DNA from: Marivita lacus
Lineage (GTDB): Bacteria > Pseudomonadota > Alphaproteobacteria > Rhodobacterales > Rhodobacteraceae
Direction of reading: 5' to 3'
Assembly (NCBI RefSeq): GCF_014637725.1
Contig: NZ_BMFC01000014.1
Span: forward strand, 21,716 to 85,715
DNA: 64,000 nucleotides
The notes below the pieces were generated by a model. That model was not told where the DNA came from. It did no database searches and saw nothing but the letters and a program-made list of their open reading frames with translations. The position numbers were made by a program, and so were the translations under genes. Position 1 is the stretch's first letter; each line of letters opens with the position of its first letter. Shown in pieces: positions 35,185-44,615 of this stretch.

Positions 35185-35976
35185 TCAATCGGCGTGACGG
35201 ATCACCTTGGCGAGCGCCGCAAAGATCTGGGCGTTGGCGCACAGAACCGAACCGTCTTCCAAAGGCACCTGCCCAGGACGCACCCCTTCGACCAAGGCGC
35301 CCGCTTCGGCTGCGATCAACACGCCGGCCGCCAGATCGGTCACCGCGCCTTCGCGCTGCCAGAATCCGTCGAACCGCCCTGCCGCAACATAAGAGAGGTC
35401 CAAAGCCGACGATCCCGAGGCCCGCATGCCCGAACATTCCGGCATCACCCGTGCAAGATCCTTCAACGTGGCAGGCAAGGTCCGCTTCACGCTGAAGGGA
35501 ACGGCGTGGCCCAACACCGCCTCGACCAGCTTGGTCCGGCTCGACACGCGCATGCGCTTGTTGTCGTTCAACCAGGCACCCTGCCCTTTTTCGGCATAGA
35601 ACATCTCGTCCTTCGCGGGGTCGAACACCACCGCCGAAACGATCTGGCCCTTGTGTTCCAGCGCGATGGACACGGCGAAATGCGGCTGCCCGTGCAGGAA
35701 ATTCGCACGGCCCTCGATCGGGTTCACGATCCAGCGGCGCGTCGGGTCTTCGCCCTCGGTCTCGCCCGTCGGGTCGACATAGCCATAGGTCCCACGTGCG
35801 CCCGTCAGGTCATCGCGCAGGATGGCCCCTGCCGCCGTGGCCGAGCGCGAGACAAACTCGACAGCGTTCGACGCCGAGGTCTGCAGGTTCTCGACCTCGC
35901 GGAAGTCCTTGTTGAGCGACCGACCCGCCTTGCGGGCGGCTTTGATCATGATGTTGAGATTGGCGCTACCCTGCAT
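35185..35976 (-). CDS. Inositol monophosphatase-like protein with altered metal motifs
   Basis: A 263-residue member of the SuhB/IMPase superfamily. GGAGG is 6 nt before the second of two ATGs, so MQGSANLNIM is chosen over the ATG at 35979. The hallmark DPIDGT is replaced by NPIEGR (about 85-90, WIVNPIEGRANFLHG): both metal-binding aspartates and the following Thr are changed. The usual upstream GEE is also absent from GAILRDDLTGARGTYG. The second motif region keeps Asp in VTDLAAG. It may lack phosphatase activity or have a different role. Confidence 0.82.
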   Translation of the reverse strand: MQGSANLNIMIKAARKAGRSLNKDFREVENLQTSASNAVEFVSRSATAAGAILRDDLTGARGTYGYVDPTGETEGEDPTRRWIVNPIEGRANFLHGQPHFAVSIALEHKGQIVSAVVFDPAKDEMFYAEKGQGAWLNDNKRMRVSSRTKLVEAVLGHAVPFSVKRTLPATLKDLARVMPECSGMRASGSSALDLSYVAAGRFDGFWQREGAVTDLAAGVLIAAEAGALVEGVRPGQVPLEDGSVLCANAQIFAALAKVIRHAD

Positions 35977-36010
35977 CATGGGCCTCCGGCTGTTCGGGAT
36001 CAGACCGGGC

Positions 36011-36038
36011 GTATAAGCGGGACAGCCACCAATGCCAA
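36011..36038 (-). promoter_or_regulatory. Predicted promoter of the IMPase-like gene
   Basis: On the minus strand TTGGCA (36033-36038) and TTATAC (36011-36016) are 16 nt apart, giving a short leader before the GGAGG box. Confidence 0.45.
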
Positions 36039-36154
36039 GGGGGCGCGGGCGATGACGGCATTTCACGACACTGTCAGCTGTGTATCAACCTCCTTCTTTC
36101 CGTGGCGTCACCCCCCAACTGTGATGCAAAGTTGTTGAAAAAGGATGAACGCCC

Positions 36155-36601
36155 ATGAACCGCCGCAGATTTTCCGCCCTTGTCCTCGCCACCCCTGCAC
36201 TCTGGCTCGCGCGCCCGGCCCTCGCCCGCGAACCCGAGATCTACCAGAACGGCGGAATCGCCATCGACGGCTCTGACCCCGTCGGCTACTTCACCACGGG
36301 CGGCCCGGTGCCCGGCGACGACGTGACCGTGGACTACAAGGGCGCAACCTGGCGCTTTGCCGAGCAAGCCTCCGCCGACGCCTTCGCCGCCAACCCGACC
36401 GCCTACGCCCCCGCCTTCGGAGGCTACTGCGCCTTCGCCGCCTCCCGCGGTTACCTCGCGCCGACAATCCCCGAGGCCTGGACGATCCACGAGGGCACGC
36501 TCTACCTCAACGCCAACCTGCGCGCCCGTGAGTTATGGCTCGAGGACATCCCCGGCAACATCGCCAAGGGTGAAGCGAATTGGCCGGGGATTTTGGGCTA
36601 A
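36155..36601 (+). CDS. Exported YHS-domain protein
   Basis: A 148-residue protein. The signal sequence MNRRRFSALVLATPALWLA ends PALA-REP, with consecutive arginines compatible with Tat export. The YHS domain covers about 35-110: GGIAIDGSDPVGYFTTGGP, then YKGATWRFAEQASADAFAANP and FGGYCAFAASRGY, with the cysteine of GGYC as a possible metal ligand. YHS proteins are linked to metal or heme handling. The role here is open. AAAGGATG lies upstream. Confidence 0.85.
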   Translation: MNRRRFSALVLATPALWLARPALAREPEIYQNGGIAIDGSDPVGYFTTGGPVPGDDVTVDYKGATWRFAEQASADAFAANPTAYAPAFGGYCAFAASRGYLAPTIPEAWTIHEGTLYLNANLRARELWLEDIPGNIAKGEANWPGILG

Positions 36602-36606
36602 CCCGT

Positions 36607-36630
36607 GGGGTGCGTGATCTCACGCACCCC
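36607..36630. repeat. Short palindromic repeat, family B (copy 1)
   Basis: GGGGTGCGTG, loop ATCT, CACGCACCCC: a perfect 10-bp stem with a 4-nt loop, directly after the YHS gene stop and before the convergent thyX end. Related elements are at 46576, 53299, 58377 and 61251. With no T-run it is REP-like, although it could still slow polymerase between the convergent genes. Confidence 0.6.
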
Positions 36631-36658
36631 CGTGCCTCCGCCCGTCAACGTGCTGAAA

Positions 36659-37564
36659 TCACCCCAACAACCCCTCAAACTCCCGCCATTCCCCCTTGGA
36701 CATGCCAGAGGTCTCCTGCGTCACGGACTCGCCCTTGAGCATCCGCCGCACGCAGTCCAGCGCGGTCGCCGACAGCGTAGCGCCCCCCATGCGGTAATCC
36801 TCGAAGGCGCGATAAGCGAAGGGAACCCAGTCGGCGACGACTTTGCAAATCTCGTCGGCGTAAACCCTTATTTCATACTGCGCATGCGAATCTGCCCGGA
36901 GTCGGAGGAAATGGAGCAGGTTGTGCAGATCGACCTTCCAATACCATTGCGTATAGATGTTCGCGGGCAGGTTCATCCGGGCCAGTTCGCGCGCCAGTCC
37001 CTGTTGGCCCTCTTGGCTGATCATCTCTTCGTAATGATCGTAGCAGCGCATCGCGTCCTCGCGCAGCAGGCGCAGCACGCGGTCCGCTTCCTCACCCTCC
37101 AGCGCCGCACCGCGCCCCTGGTTGTTCACCACCGACTGCGCGTTCAGGTGTTCCGGCGCGGGGATATAGAACTCCCGATCCAGAATCGAATACCGGGCCG
37201 AGTATTCGTTGACGTTGGCCGTGCGGTGCCTGATCCATTGCCGCGCAACGAAAACGGGCAGTTTGACGTGCAGCTTGATCTCGCACATCTCGAACGGCGT
37301 CGAATGCCAGTGCCGCATCAGATACCGGATCAGCCCTTCGTCGTTCTGTACGGATTTCGTGCCCTTGCCGTACGACACCCGCGCCGCCTGGCAGATCGCG
37401 GCGTCGTCACCCATGTAATCCACCACCCGGATGAACCCGTGATCCAGCACCGGATAGGCGGTATACAGATGCGCCTCCATGCCCTCGCTGACCGCGCGCA
37501 GCGTCTGTTGCGGCGCACCGCGCTGTTCGGTGATTTCGGCCTGTTGTTCCGGCGACAGGGGCAT
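36659..37564 (-). CDS. thyX: FAD-dependent thymidylate synthase ThyX
   Basis: A 301-residue flavoenzyme that methylates dUMP to dTMP with methylene-THF and reduced FAD. The ThyX signature [15 protein letters not shown] is present, with RQWIRHRT upstream and the substrate-binding arginines later. The start [11 protein letters not shown] has AAGGAT upstream. A longer start 12 codons before it is rejected. ThyX instead of ThyA is typical of Rhodobacterales. It consumes the C1 unit made by folD, though without making DHF directly. Confidence 0.95.
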   Translation of the reverse strand: MPLSPEQQAEITEQRGAPQQTLRAVSEGMEAHLYTAYPVLDHGFIRVVDYMGDDAAICQAARVSYGKGTKSVQNDEGLIRYLMRHWHSTPFEMCEIKLHVKLPVFVARQWIRHRTANVNEYSARYSILDREFYIPAPEHLNAQSVVNNQGRGAALEGEEADRVLRLLREDAMRCYDHYEEMISQEGQQGLARELARMNLPANIYTQWYWKVDLHNLLHFLRLRADSHAQYEIRVYADEICKVVADWVPFAYRAFEDYRMGGATLSATALDCVRRMLKGESVTQETSGMSKGEWREFEGLLG

Positions 37565-37778
37565 GGCGAATCCTTTCCCACTAGGATGAGTCGTCACCAA
37601 CTATATCTCGGGGGGTGCTCCGCAGGAACCACCAAGGATGGTATCTTGCACCGAGGTCGCAGTCCTCCTCTTTTTCGCGCCCACCCGCGCGCAATGCGTT
37701 GACTTTCAACGAACGCCACCGGATTTTCGGAGGAGGGGTCGCACAGAAGACCAAAAGTTAGCCGGGGCAGTATCTTTC

Positions 37779-38924
37779 ATGACACGCATTCTATTCCTCA
37801 TCCTGTGTTTGGGCTTCGTGGCCGCCTGCGACAGCGGCGGAGGCGACGTTCTGCGCGCACCAACCACCGGCGATGGCACCGGAACGGATGCCGACGGTGA
37901 CGGCACCCCGGATGAAACCCCGATCACCAGCGATCGTGGCACCCCGGAACTGCCCCCCGGCACGACGAACCCGACCCCGAACAACGAGATCGTCCGCAGG
38001 GAAGCGCGCGATGATGAGGACGGCGGAGGTTTCGCAACAAACATCCAATACCTCAACGATCAGGGTCAGGACGAATTCTTCGTCGACAACATCGCCTTCG
38101 ACGGTGACAACGTCTACACGCGCGGCGATCCGGTCACCGGCGTGGCACAGCTTGGGTCATTTGCGGTCTATGAAGGTGCCGAAACCACCGAAGACCCGGT
38201 GACGGGAACCACGCTGCGCACCTTCACATATCGCGCGATCTATGGCCGCAGCACCAACGGCGAAACGGAATTCGCAATCGTGCGATCAGGCTCCTACGTC
38301 GATTTCGGCTTCGGCGGCTTTGTCTATCAACGCAACGGGTTCGACGACGATGGCAACGCGGTCAGGCTGGTCCTGCCCGAAGAAGGGGACGCGCGTTATC
38401 TCGGCGATTATGCAGGCATTCGCGTCTTCCGGGGCCGAGGCGGTTTGGAATATGTCGAAGGAGATGCCGAAATCTTCGTCGACTTCAAAGACTTCAACGA
38501 TGGCAACCGCGGCGTGGCGCTTTTCGTGAACAACCGTCGCCTGTACGACATCAACGGCACCGAAATCACCCGCACCTATCTGGACGCGCTGGGGCGCGGC
38601 GATGCAGCCGGTGATGGCTCCACGACGCGGTCGCTGATCCCCGAAATGGACGCAGAAGGCAATCCCGTTCTGCCGGCAATTCGTCCCGTCATCTCGCCGG
38701 ATGATGCCGATGCCAATGGTGAAATCGCGGGCGAAGTGTTCGAGATCGCCCAGTTTGACAACGGCGACACAATCGAAAGCGGCGAGGGCACCTATTTTGC
38801 GATCGTCTCTGGAGAGGATGCAGGCGAAATTGTCGGCGTTCTTGTGATGACGGGCGATGACCCGCGCTTTGACAACGAGGTCACCTACCAGGAAACAGGT
38901 GGGTTCATCGTCTATCGCCAGTGA
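37779..38924 (+). CDS. Candidate surface lipoprotein, Slam cargo (TbpB-like barrel)
   Basis: A 381-residue lipoprotein. The lipobox FVAAC places the lipidated Cys at residue 17. Residues 18-85 form a low-complexity Gly/Asp/Thr/Pro tether. The remainder is beta-rich, with alternating patterns such as YAGIRVFRGRGGLEYVEGDAEIFVDF and GEIAGEVFEIAQF, and the end GGFIVYRQ. This resembles the eight-stranded handle barrel of transferrin-binding-protein-B-like lipoproteins that Slam translocates. It has no cysteines apart from Cys10 in the signal peptide and lipidated Cys17. Its stop overlaps the start of the Slam-type gene. The ligand is unknown; the cargo role is inferred from context and architecture. 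Confidence 0.75.
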   Translation: MTRILFLILCLGFVAACDSGGGDVLRAPTTGDGTGTDADGDGTPDETPITSDRGTPELPPGTTNPTPNNEIVRREARDDEDGGGFATNIQYLNDQGQDEFFVDNIAFDGDNVYTRGDPVTGVAQLGSFAVYEGAETTEDPVTGTTLRTFTYRAIYGRSTNGETEFAIVRSGSYVDFGFGGFVYQRNGFDDDGNAVRLVLPEEGDARYLGDYAGIRVFRGRGGLEYVEGDAEIFVDFKDFNDGNRGVALFVNNRRLYDINGTEITRTYLDALGRGDAAGDGSTTRSLIPEMDAEGNPVLPAIRPVISPDDADANGEIAGEVFEIAQFDNGDTIESGEGTYFAIVSGEDAGEIVGVLVMTGDDPRFDNEVTYQETGGFIVYRQ

Positions 38925-40288
38925 TGCCGTGTATGCGCCGCCGGATCAGCCTGACGCTCGCCGCCTTTATATTGGCCGCGGCGCAAGCCTCGGCGCAGGC
39001 TGTGCTCAGCCCCGAGCAAATGCGAGAACTGGCAGGACAGGCGGTGCTGCAGGGCCAGGCAGGGCTGGCCTATGATCTGACAGGCGCGCTGATCGACCGT
39101 GACGACACCGATCTTGACGCCCACCTGATCCGGTCGCGGGCGGCCCGCAACCTTGGTCGCAACGAAGACGCCCTGACCCATGCGCGCCGCGCCTGGGCGC
39201 TGTCCGATGAGGATCCGGCGAAGTATGCATCCGCGCTCGCGATGGCGCAGGCCCTGTCGTCGTCCGGGCGACGCACTGCCGCGCAACTCTGGCTGCGCCG
39301 TGCGGTGCAGATCGCTCCGAATGAGGCGCTCAAGGCCCGCGCCGCCGAGGACTTCCGCTATGTGCGGCGGCAAAACCCGTGGTCCACAGCCCTGCGGTTT
39401 TCGATTGCGCCAAGCTCGAACATCAACAATGGCAGCCGCAACGAAACCTCCGAACTCTTCGGCCTGCCCTTCCAGTTTGCGCTGGAGGGCGAGGCGCGCG
39501 CGCTGTCCGGTGTCGAGATCTCGACCGGGCTGAGCATGCGCTACCGCCTCGCGAACACTGACCGCAAGCGGACCGATCTTCTGTTCGGTCTGTCGTATCG
39601 AACCTATGTGCTCTCCGACGATGCCAAAGATATCGCGCCGGATGCCGAAGGGTCCGATTTTGCCACCGGCTCGGTCTTTGTCGGCCTGCAGGAGGATTAC
39701 GCCCTGCCCGGTGGCCGGGCGCGGCTTGGATGGGACGCCCGACTGGGCCGGACCTGGTACGCTGGCAATCCGCTGCTGTCCTATACCCGTCTGGGCGCAA
39801 ATTATCGCCGAGTGGCCGGGGATAACGGGATGCTGAGCCTGTCGCTCAACCGCGAGGGGCAGAACGGCGAAAACGGTCGGCAGGATGCGACGATCTGGAG
39901 CGCGCAACTGGGTTACGGCATGTCGCTTGCCAGCGGCGATACAGTGTCGCTGTCCACCAGTTTTCTGAACTCGCACAGCGATGCGGATTACCTCGATTAC
40001 ACGCAACGCGCGATCTCGGCGCGCTACGGCCTGGCCAATCCCATCGGTCCGGCACAACTGGAATTTGGCCTGACCCTGTCCGAAAAGCGCCATGAGGTGT
40101 CGAGCCTGACAGCCGATGGCCGCGACGAGCGCAGCATTTCCGTCAGCGTTACCGCAGCCCTGCCGGAGATCGATTTCTACGGCTTCATTCCGACAATCAC
40201 CCTGAATGCGGAGCGGACCGAGGCCAATATCGACCTCTACGAGACCGAAAATTTCGGCATCCAGCTTGGTATTCGATCCGCCTTCTGA
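38924..40288 (+). CDS. Surface lipoprotein assembly modifier (Slam, DUF560) outer-membrane protein
   Basis: A 454-residue exported protein. A signal peptide ends near AQASA. An N-terminal TPR-type helical domain spans about 28-140 (GLAYDLTGALIDRDDTDLDA, NEDALTHARRAWALSDEDPA). The linker RYVRRQNPWSTALRFSIAPS is followed by NINNGSRNET, the usual Slam barrel opening. The C-terminal 300 residues form alternating beta strands ending in IRSAF, a BAM-type terminal Phe. Slam proteins (type XI secretion) move lipoproteins to the cell surface. TGATG overlaps the lipoprotein stop. GTG 38921 and ATG 38933 are alternative starts. Confidence 0.83.
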   Translation: MPCMRRRISLTLAAFILAAAQASAQAVLSPEQMRELAGQAVLQGQAGLAYDLTGALIDRDDTDLDAHLIRSRAARNLGRNEDALTHARRAWALSDEDPAKYASALAMAQALSSSGRRTAAQLWLRRAVQIAPNEALKARAAEDFRYVRRQNPWSTALRFSIAPSSNINNGSRNETSELFGLPFQFALEGEARALSGVEISTGLSMRYRLANTDRKRTDLLFGLSYRTYVLSDDAKDIAPDAEGSDFATGSVFVGLQEDYALPGGRARLGWDARLGRTWYAGNPLLSYTRLGANYRRVAGDNGMLSLSLNREGQNGENGRQDATIWSAQLGYGMSLASGDTVSLSTSFLNSHSDADYLDYTQRAISARYGLANPIGPAQLEFGLTLSEKRHEVSSLTADGRDERSISVSVTAALPEIDFYGFIPTITLNAERTEANIDLYETENFGIQLGIRSAF

Positions 40289-40357
40289 CACCGCTTTGGC
40301 ACTCGACATCGCGGCGAATTGGCCTAGCCTCTTGGGGAACCAAACCAAGAGGACACT

Positions 40358-40786
40358 ATGCCCCTACGCTATCTCCATACCATGGTCCGCGTGAAAGACC
40401 TTGAAGAATCGCAGAAATTCTACAGCCTGTTGGGCCTCAAAGAGACCCGTCGCATGGACAATGAAAAGGGGCGGTTCACGCTGATCTTCATGGCGCCCGA
40501 GGGGCAGGAGGACTGTCCGGTCGAACTGACCTACAACTGGGACGGTGATGACGGACTGCCGTCGGACAGCCGTCATTTCGGCCACCTCGCCTACCGCGTC
40601 GATAACATTTATGACACCTGCCAGCACCTGATGGACAATGGCGTCACGATCAACCGTCCGCCGCGCGACGGGCATATGGCGTTTGTGCGCTCACCAGACA
40701 ACATCTCGATCGAACTGCTGCAGGCCGGCGACGCGCTGCCACCGCAAGAGCCATGGTCCAGCATGGAAAATACCGGTCACTGGTAA
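40358..40786 (+). CDS. gloA: Lactoylglutathione lyase (glyoxalase I)
   Basis: A 142-residue VOC-fold enzyme that isomerises the methylglyoxal-glutathione adduct to S-lactoylglutathione. The metal ligands are visible: His7 in YLHTMVRV, Glu in CPVELTYNW, His in FGHLAYRVDNIY and Glu in NISIELLQ. NWDGDDG is also typical. AGAGGA lies at good distance upstream. It is followed 4 nt later by the DUF1194 gene. Confidence 0.94.
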   Translation: MPLRYLHTMVRVKDLEESQKFYSLLGLKETRRMDNEKGRFTLIFMAPEGQEDCPVELTYNWDGDDGLPSDSRHFGHLAYRVDNIYDTCQHLMDNGVTINRPPRDGHMAFVRSPDNISIELLQAGDALPPQEPWSSMENTGHW

Positions 40787-40790
40787 TGTG

Positions 40791-41501
40791 ATGCGGCACG
40801 TCGCGACAGCCCTCGCGCTGGCGGTCTGGTGGGCGTTCGCGGCACCCGTTCAGGCGCAAGGCCACTGCCGACTGGCGCTTGTGCTTGCGCTCGACGTGTC
40901 GTCGTCAGTCGATGCACGGGAATATGAGCTTCAGCGTGACGGCCTTGCCGCCGCGCTGGGTGATCCGACGATCCGCAGCGCGATCCTCGATGGCGACGGG
41001 CATGTCGCCATCACAATCTATGAATGGAGTGGCAGGCGGCAGAGCGTGATGATCCGCGAATGGAGCCGCCTGACCGACAACCGGTCGATTGACGAAGTCA
41101 TCCAGTCTCTGCGATCCGCCCCCCGCAGTCATTCGCGGTTCCCCACGGCGATGGGCTATGCGCTTGGATACGGAGCAACGCTGCTGTCGCGCGGGCCGGA
41201 ATGTGATCGACGGGTGATCGACCTGTCCGGCGACGGCGAGAACAATGACGGCTTTCCACCGCGTCTGGCTTACACGCATTATCCCTTTGCCAATGTCACG
41301 GTCAACGGCTTGGCAGTGCTGGGCGGGTCGCAGGATGTGGTGGATTACTTCCAGCGCGAGGTGCGCCACGGGTTCGGCGCTTTTGTCGAAACCTCGGAAG
41401 GGTACGAGGGCTACCGAGATGCAATGACCCGCAAGCTGTTGCGCGAGTTGAACGACATGATCCTCGGGGCCAATCCGGTCGAAAGGTCCCGGCCCGGCTA
41501 G
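40791..41501 (+). CDS. DUF1194 VWA-like periplasmic protein
   Basis: A 236-residue exported protein. The signal peptide ends near APVQA. The von Willebrand-like metal site LALDVSSSVDAREYELQRDG follows immediately, with the DxSxS pattern. RVIDLSGDGENNDGF supplies the later MIDAS-type residues. It belongs to DUF1194, common in Rhodobacterales with unknown function. Its stop overlaps the convergent MarR gene stop, the two sharing CTAG at 41498-41501. Confidence 0.88.
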   Translation: MRHVATALALAVWWAFAAPVQAQGHCRLALVLALDVSSSVDAREYELQRDGLAAALGDPTIRSAILDGDGHVAITIYEWSGRRQSVMIREWSRLTDNRSIDEVIQSLRSAPRSHSRFPTAMGYALGYGATLLSRGPECDRRVIDLSGDGENNDGFPPRLAYTHYPFANVTVNGLAVLGGSQDVVDYFQREVRHGFGAFVETSEGYEGYRDAMTRKLLRELNDMILGANPVERSRPG

Positions 41502-41995
41502 TAGATATAGCGGATCTGATCGGTCCAGTAGCGTTCCATGCGGCGCAGGGTGGTGCTCATGTCGCCCAAGGTCCCGTGGTCGATCACATTCTTTGCGATC
41601 AGCCCATCGGCATGGCGGGCGAAGAGCGCCGAAATGATATCCCGGATTTCGCGTCCGCGTGGCGTCAGCCTGACCCGCACCGACCTGCGGTCGATCTCGC
41701 AGCGCTGGTGATGCATGTATCCCATATCCACGAGTTTCTTGAGGTTGTAGCTGACATTGCTGCCTTGATAATAGCCACGGGTCTTCAATTCGCCTGCCGT
41801 CACCTCGTTGTCCCCGATGTTGAACAGGAGCAGCGCCTGAACAGCGTTGATTTCGAGGATGCCGACCCGTTCGAATTCATCCTTGATCACATCGAGCAGC
41901 AGGCGGTGCAGACGTTCCACCAGCGCGAGCGCTTCCAGATAGCCGTCCAACATGGCGTTGGCGCCGTTCCGATCAACAGATGCATGGATGCTCAT
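41498..41995 (-). CDS. MarR family regulator, LdtR-like
   Basis: A 165-residue winged-helix regulator. The helix-turn-helix lies in VTAGELKTRGYYQGSNVSYNLKKLVDMGYM, and the wing in CEIDRRSVRVRLTPRGREI. The long N-terminal dimer helix and the GYYQGSNVSYNLKKLV spelling resemble LdtR, the alphaproteobacterial regulator first studied in Liberibacter for control of an L,D-transpeptidase. No transpeptidase is adjacent here. GGAGAAA precedes the start. Confidence 0.85.
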   Translation of the reverse strand: MSIHASVDRNGANAMLDGYLEALALVERLHRLLLDVIKDEFERVGILEINAVQALLLFNIGDNEVTAGELKTRGYYQGSNVSYNLKKLVDMGYMHHQRCEIDRRSVRVRLTPRGREIRDIISALFARHADGLIAKNVIDHGTLGDMSTTLRRMERYWTDQIRYIY

Positions 41996-42077
41996 TCGTT
42001 TCTCCGCCTTGTCCGTCAGGCAGGAGAATCGTCCATAATCCCCAATAATCAGTTAAGTCCGGAACATTCTTTTCGGC

Positions 42078-42338
42078 TCAACGCTCGAAGGCGACTGACG
42101 AAATGTCCAAGATCATGTCGCGCAGGCCATCCGGGGCGGGTTTCTGGCCGCTGACCCACTGATACAAATCCTGATCGTTCTCCGACAGGAGCGCATCATA
42201 GCGATCCAGCGTGGCATCATCAAATTCCTCGAGCCGCAGTTCCGCATACCGCGCGAGAATGAGGTCCATCTCCTTGATTCCACGGCGCATCGACCGCATG
42301 GACAGGCGTTTCAGACGATGTTCGCGAAGTTCGCTCAT
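42078..42338 (-). CDS. sdhE: FAD assembly factor SdhE
   Basis: An 86-residue protein. The conserved SMRRGIKEMDLIL (RGxxE motif) and the terminal YDALLSENDQDLYQWVSG are diagnostic. It promotes covalent flavinylation of succinate dehydrogenase subunit A. Its start overlaps the stop of the upstream XRE regulator by 4 nt, so the two are co-translated. No sdh genes are in this window. Confidence 0.93.
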   Translation of the reverse strand: MSELREHRLKRLSMRSMRRGIKEMDLILARYAELRLEEFDDATLDRYDALLSENDQDLYQWVSGQKPAPDGLRDMILDISSVAFER

Positions 42339-42727
42339 TCAGAAGTCACCATCAGGTTGCGCAGACGTTTTTCCAGACGGGCCAGTTGTTCGGCCTTGTA
42401 GTGAAGTTCGGATTTCATCTCGCGGATTTCAAGGATGATCTCGGTCAGTTCCGTCGGAAGCGGCTCGACATCCGGACCATCGACACCTTCGCCCTCGCCG
42501 TTGATCAGCCACATCATCGACACGTTCAACATGCCCGCCAGCATCGACAGGCGGTTGGCACGGGGTTCGGCCACATCGTTTTCCCAGTTGCGGAGCGTGG
42601 ATTTCTTGACCCCCAACCGCTTGGACAAGGCATCCTGCGTCATGCCCGCGGCCTCTCGCGCTGCGGTCATGCGGTCGCCGAACGTTGCAATTTCAGGCGC
42701 GTACCAGTTCTCGGTGCTGTCGGTCAT
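42335..42727 (-). CDS. XRE family transcriptional regulator
   Basis: A 130-residue protein starting at MTDSTENWYAPEI, with GAAAGGAGAGA upstream. The HTH_3 domain is ATFGDRMTAAREAAGMTQDALSKRLGVKKSTLRNWENDVAEPRANRLSMLAGMLNVSMMWL (about 16-75). The C-terminal third, EIILEIREMKSELHYKAEQLARLEKRLRNL, is a likely coiled coil for dimerisation. Coupling to sdhE hints at a metabolic target. It is divergent from the aminotransferase at 42813. Confidence 0.9.
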   Translation of the reverse strand: MTDSTENWYAPEIATFGDRMTAAREAAGMTQDALSKRLGVKKSTLRNWENDVAEPRANRLSMLAGMLNVSMMWLINGEGEGVDGPDVEPLPTELTEIILEIREMKSELHYKAEQLARLEKRLRNLMVTSE

Positions 42728-42755
42728 TGTCTCTCCTTTCGCGATCCTCGCTTGA

Positions 42756-44015
<1,260 letters not shown>

Positions 44016-44126
44016 GACGCGGCTGAGGCGGTCAAACGAAAATTCCCTTGGTGATCCGGCCCTGCCAAGGCTGGTTTACCAGAACGTAAGTTGTTAGCGT
44101 GATGTGAATGTAAGTACGAGGCCAGA

Positions 44127-44540
44127 ATGGCAGGAGAGCTTCCCGATTATTACTTCAGGGTCCGGGAAAATGGCGCCCTCGTGTTTCGTGTCGACACAGA
44201 GAACCCGCAGCGGCGGATCGAGATGGATCAGATCGCCGTGGTCAACATCCGAAATGGCGAGATCAAGCCGCATGGGGACCGCACGCTGAGCGAAGTCGAC
44301 GTGACCGTCATCCGAGACTGGATGCAGGAACGTCAGGGGGTCCTTGCGGGGCGCGATGTGGATGACATCCTGCGCACCGTCGACCATCTCAACCTGACGA
44401 CGCAATGGGCGCAATCCCGCGCCACCAATGAGCAGCTTGAAACCGTGACCGATGCGCTGCTCCTGGCGATGCACGATCTGCGCGGCGTGCTGGTGCGGCG
44501 CAAGGCCGAGCGGCTGATGGGCCAAGACAAGACCGACTGA
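44127..44540 (+). CDS. Conserved hypothetical protein
   Basis: A 137-residue soluble protein of no family I can name. The N-terminal half looks beta-rich (YYFRVRENGALVFRVDTENPQRRIEMDQIAVVNI). The C-terminal half is helical (VIRDWMQERQGVL, ATNEQLETVTDALLLAMHDLRGVLVRRKAERL). GAGG precedes the ATG. It lies between the aminotransferase and parE on the same strand, 111 and 75 nt away respectively. Confidence 0.75.
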   Translation: MAGELPDYYFRVRENGALVFRVDTENPQRRIEMDQIAVVNIRNGEIKPHGDRTLSEVDVTVIRDWMQERQGVLAGRDVDDILRTVDHLNLTTQWAQSRATNEQLETVTDALLLAMHDLRGVLVRRKAERLMGQDKTD

Positions 44541-44615
44541 GGCACGCGAACGCTTCCCCCCTCCGCCCGGCTCTGCCATACTACCGCGCAAAGCAACAAA
44601 CACAGAGCAGCAACC

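Noticed and set aside
38912..40348. 478-codon minus-strand frame
   Set aside because: Antisense of the Slam-type gene, whose signal peptide, TPRs and barrel are clear.
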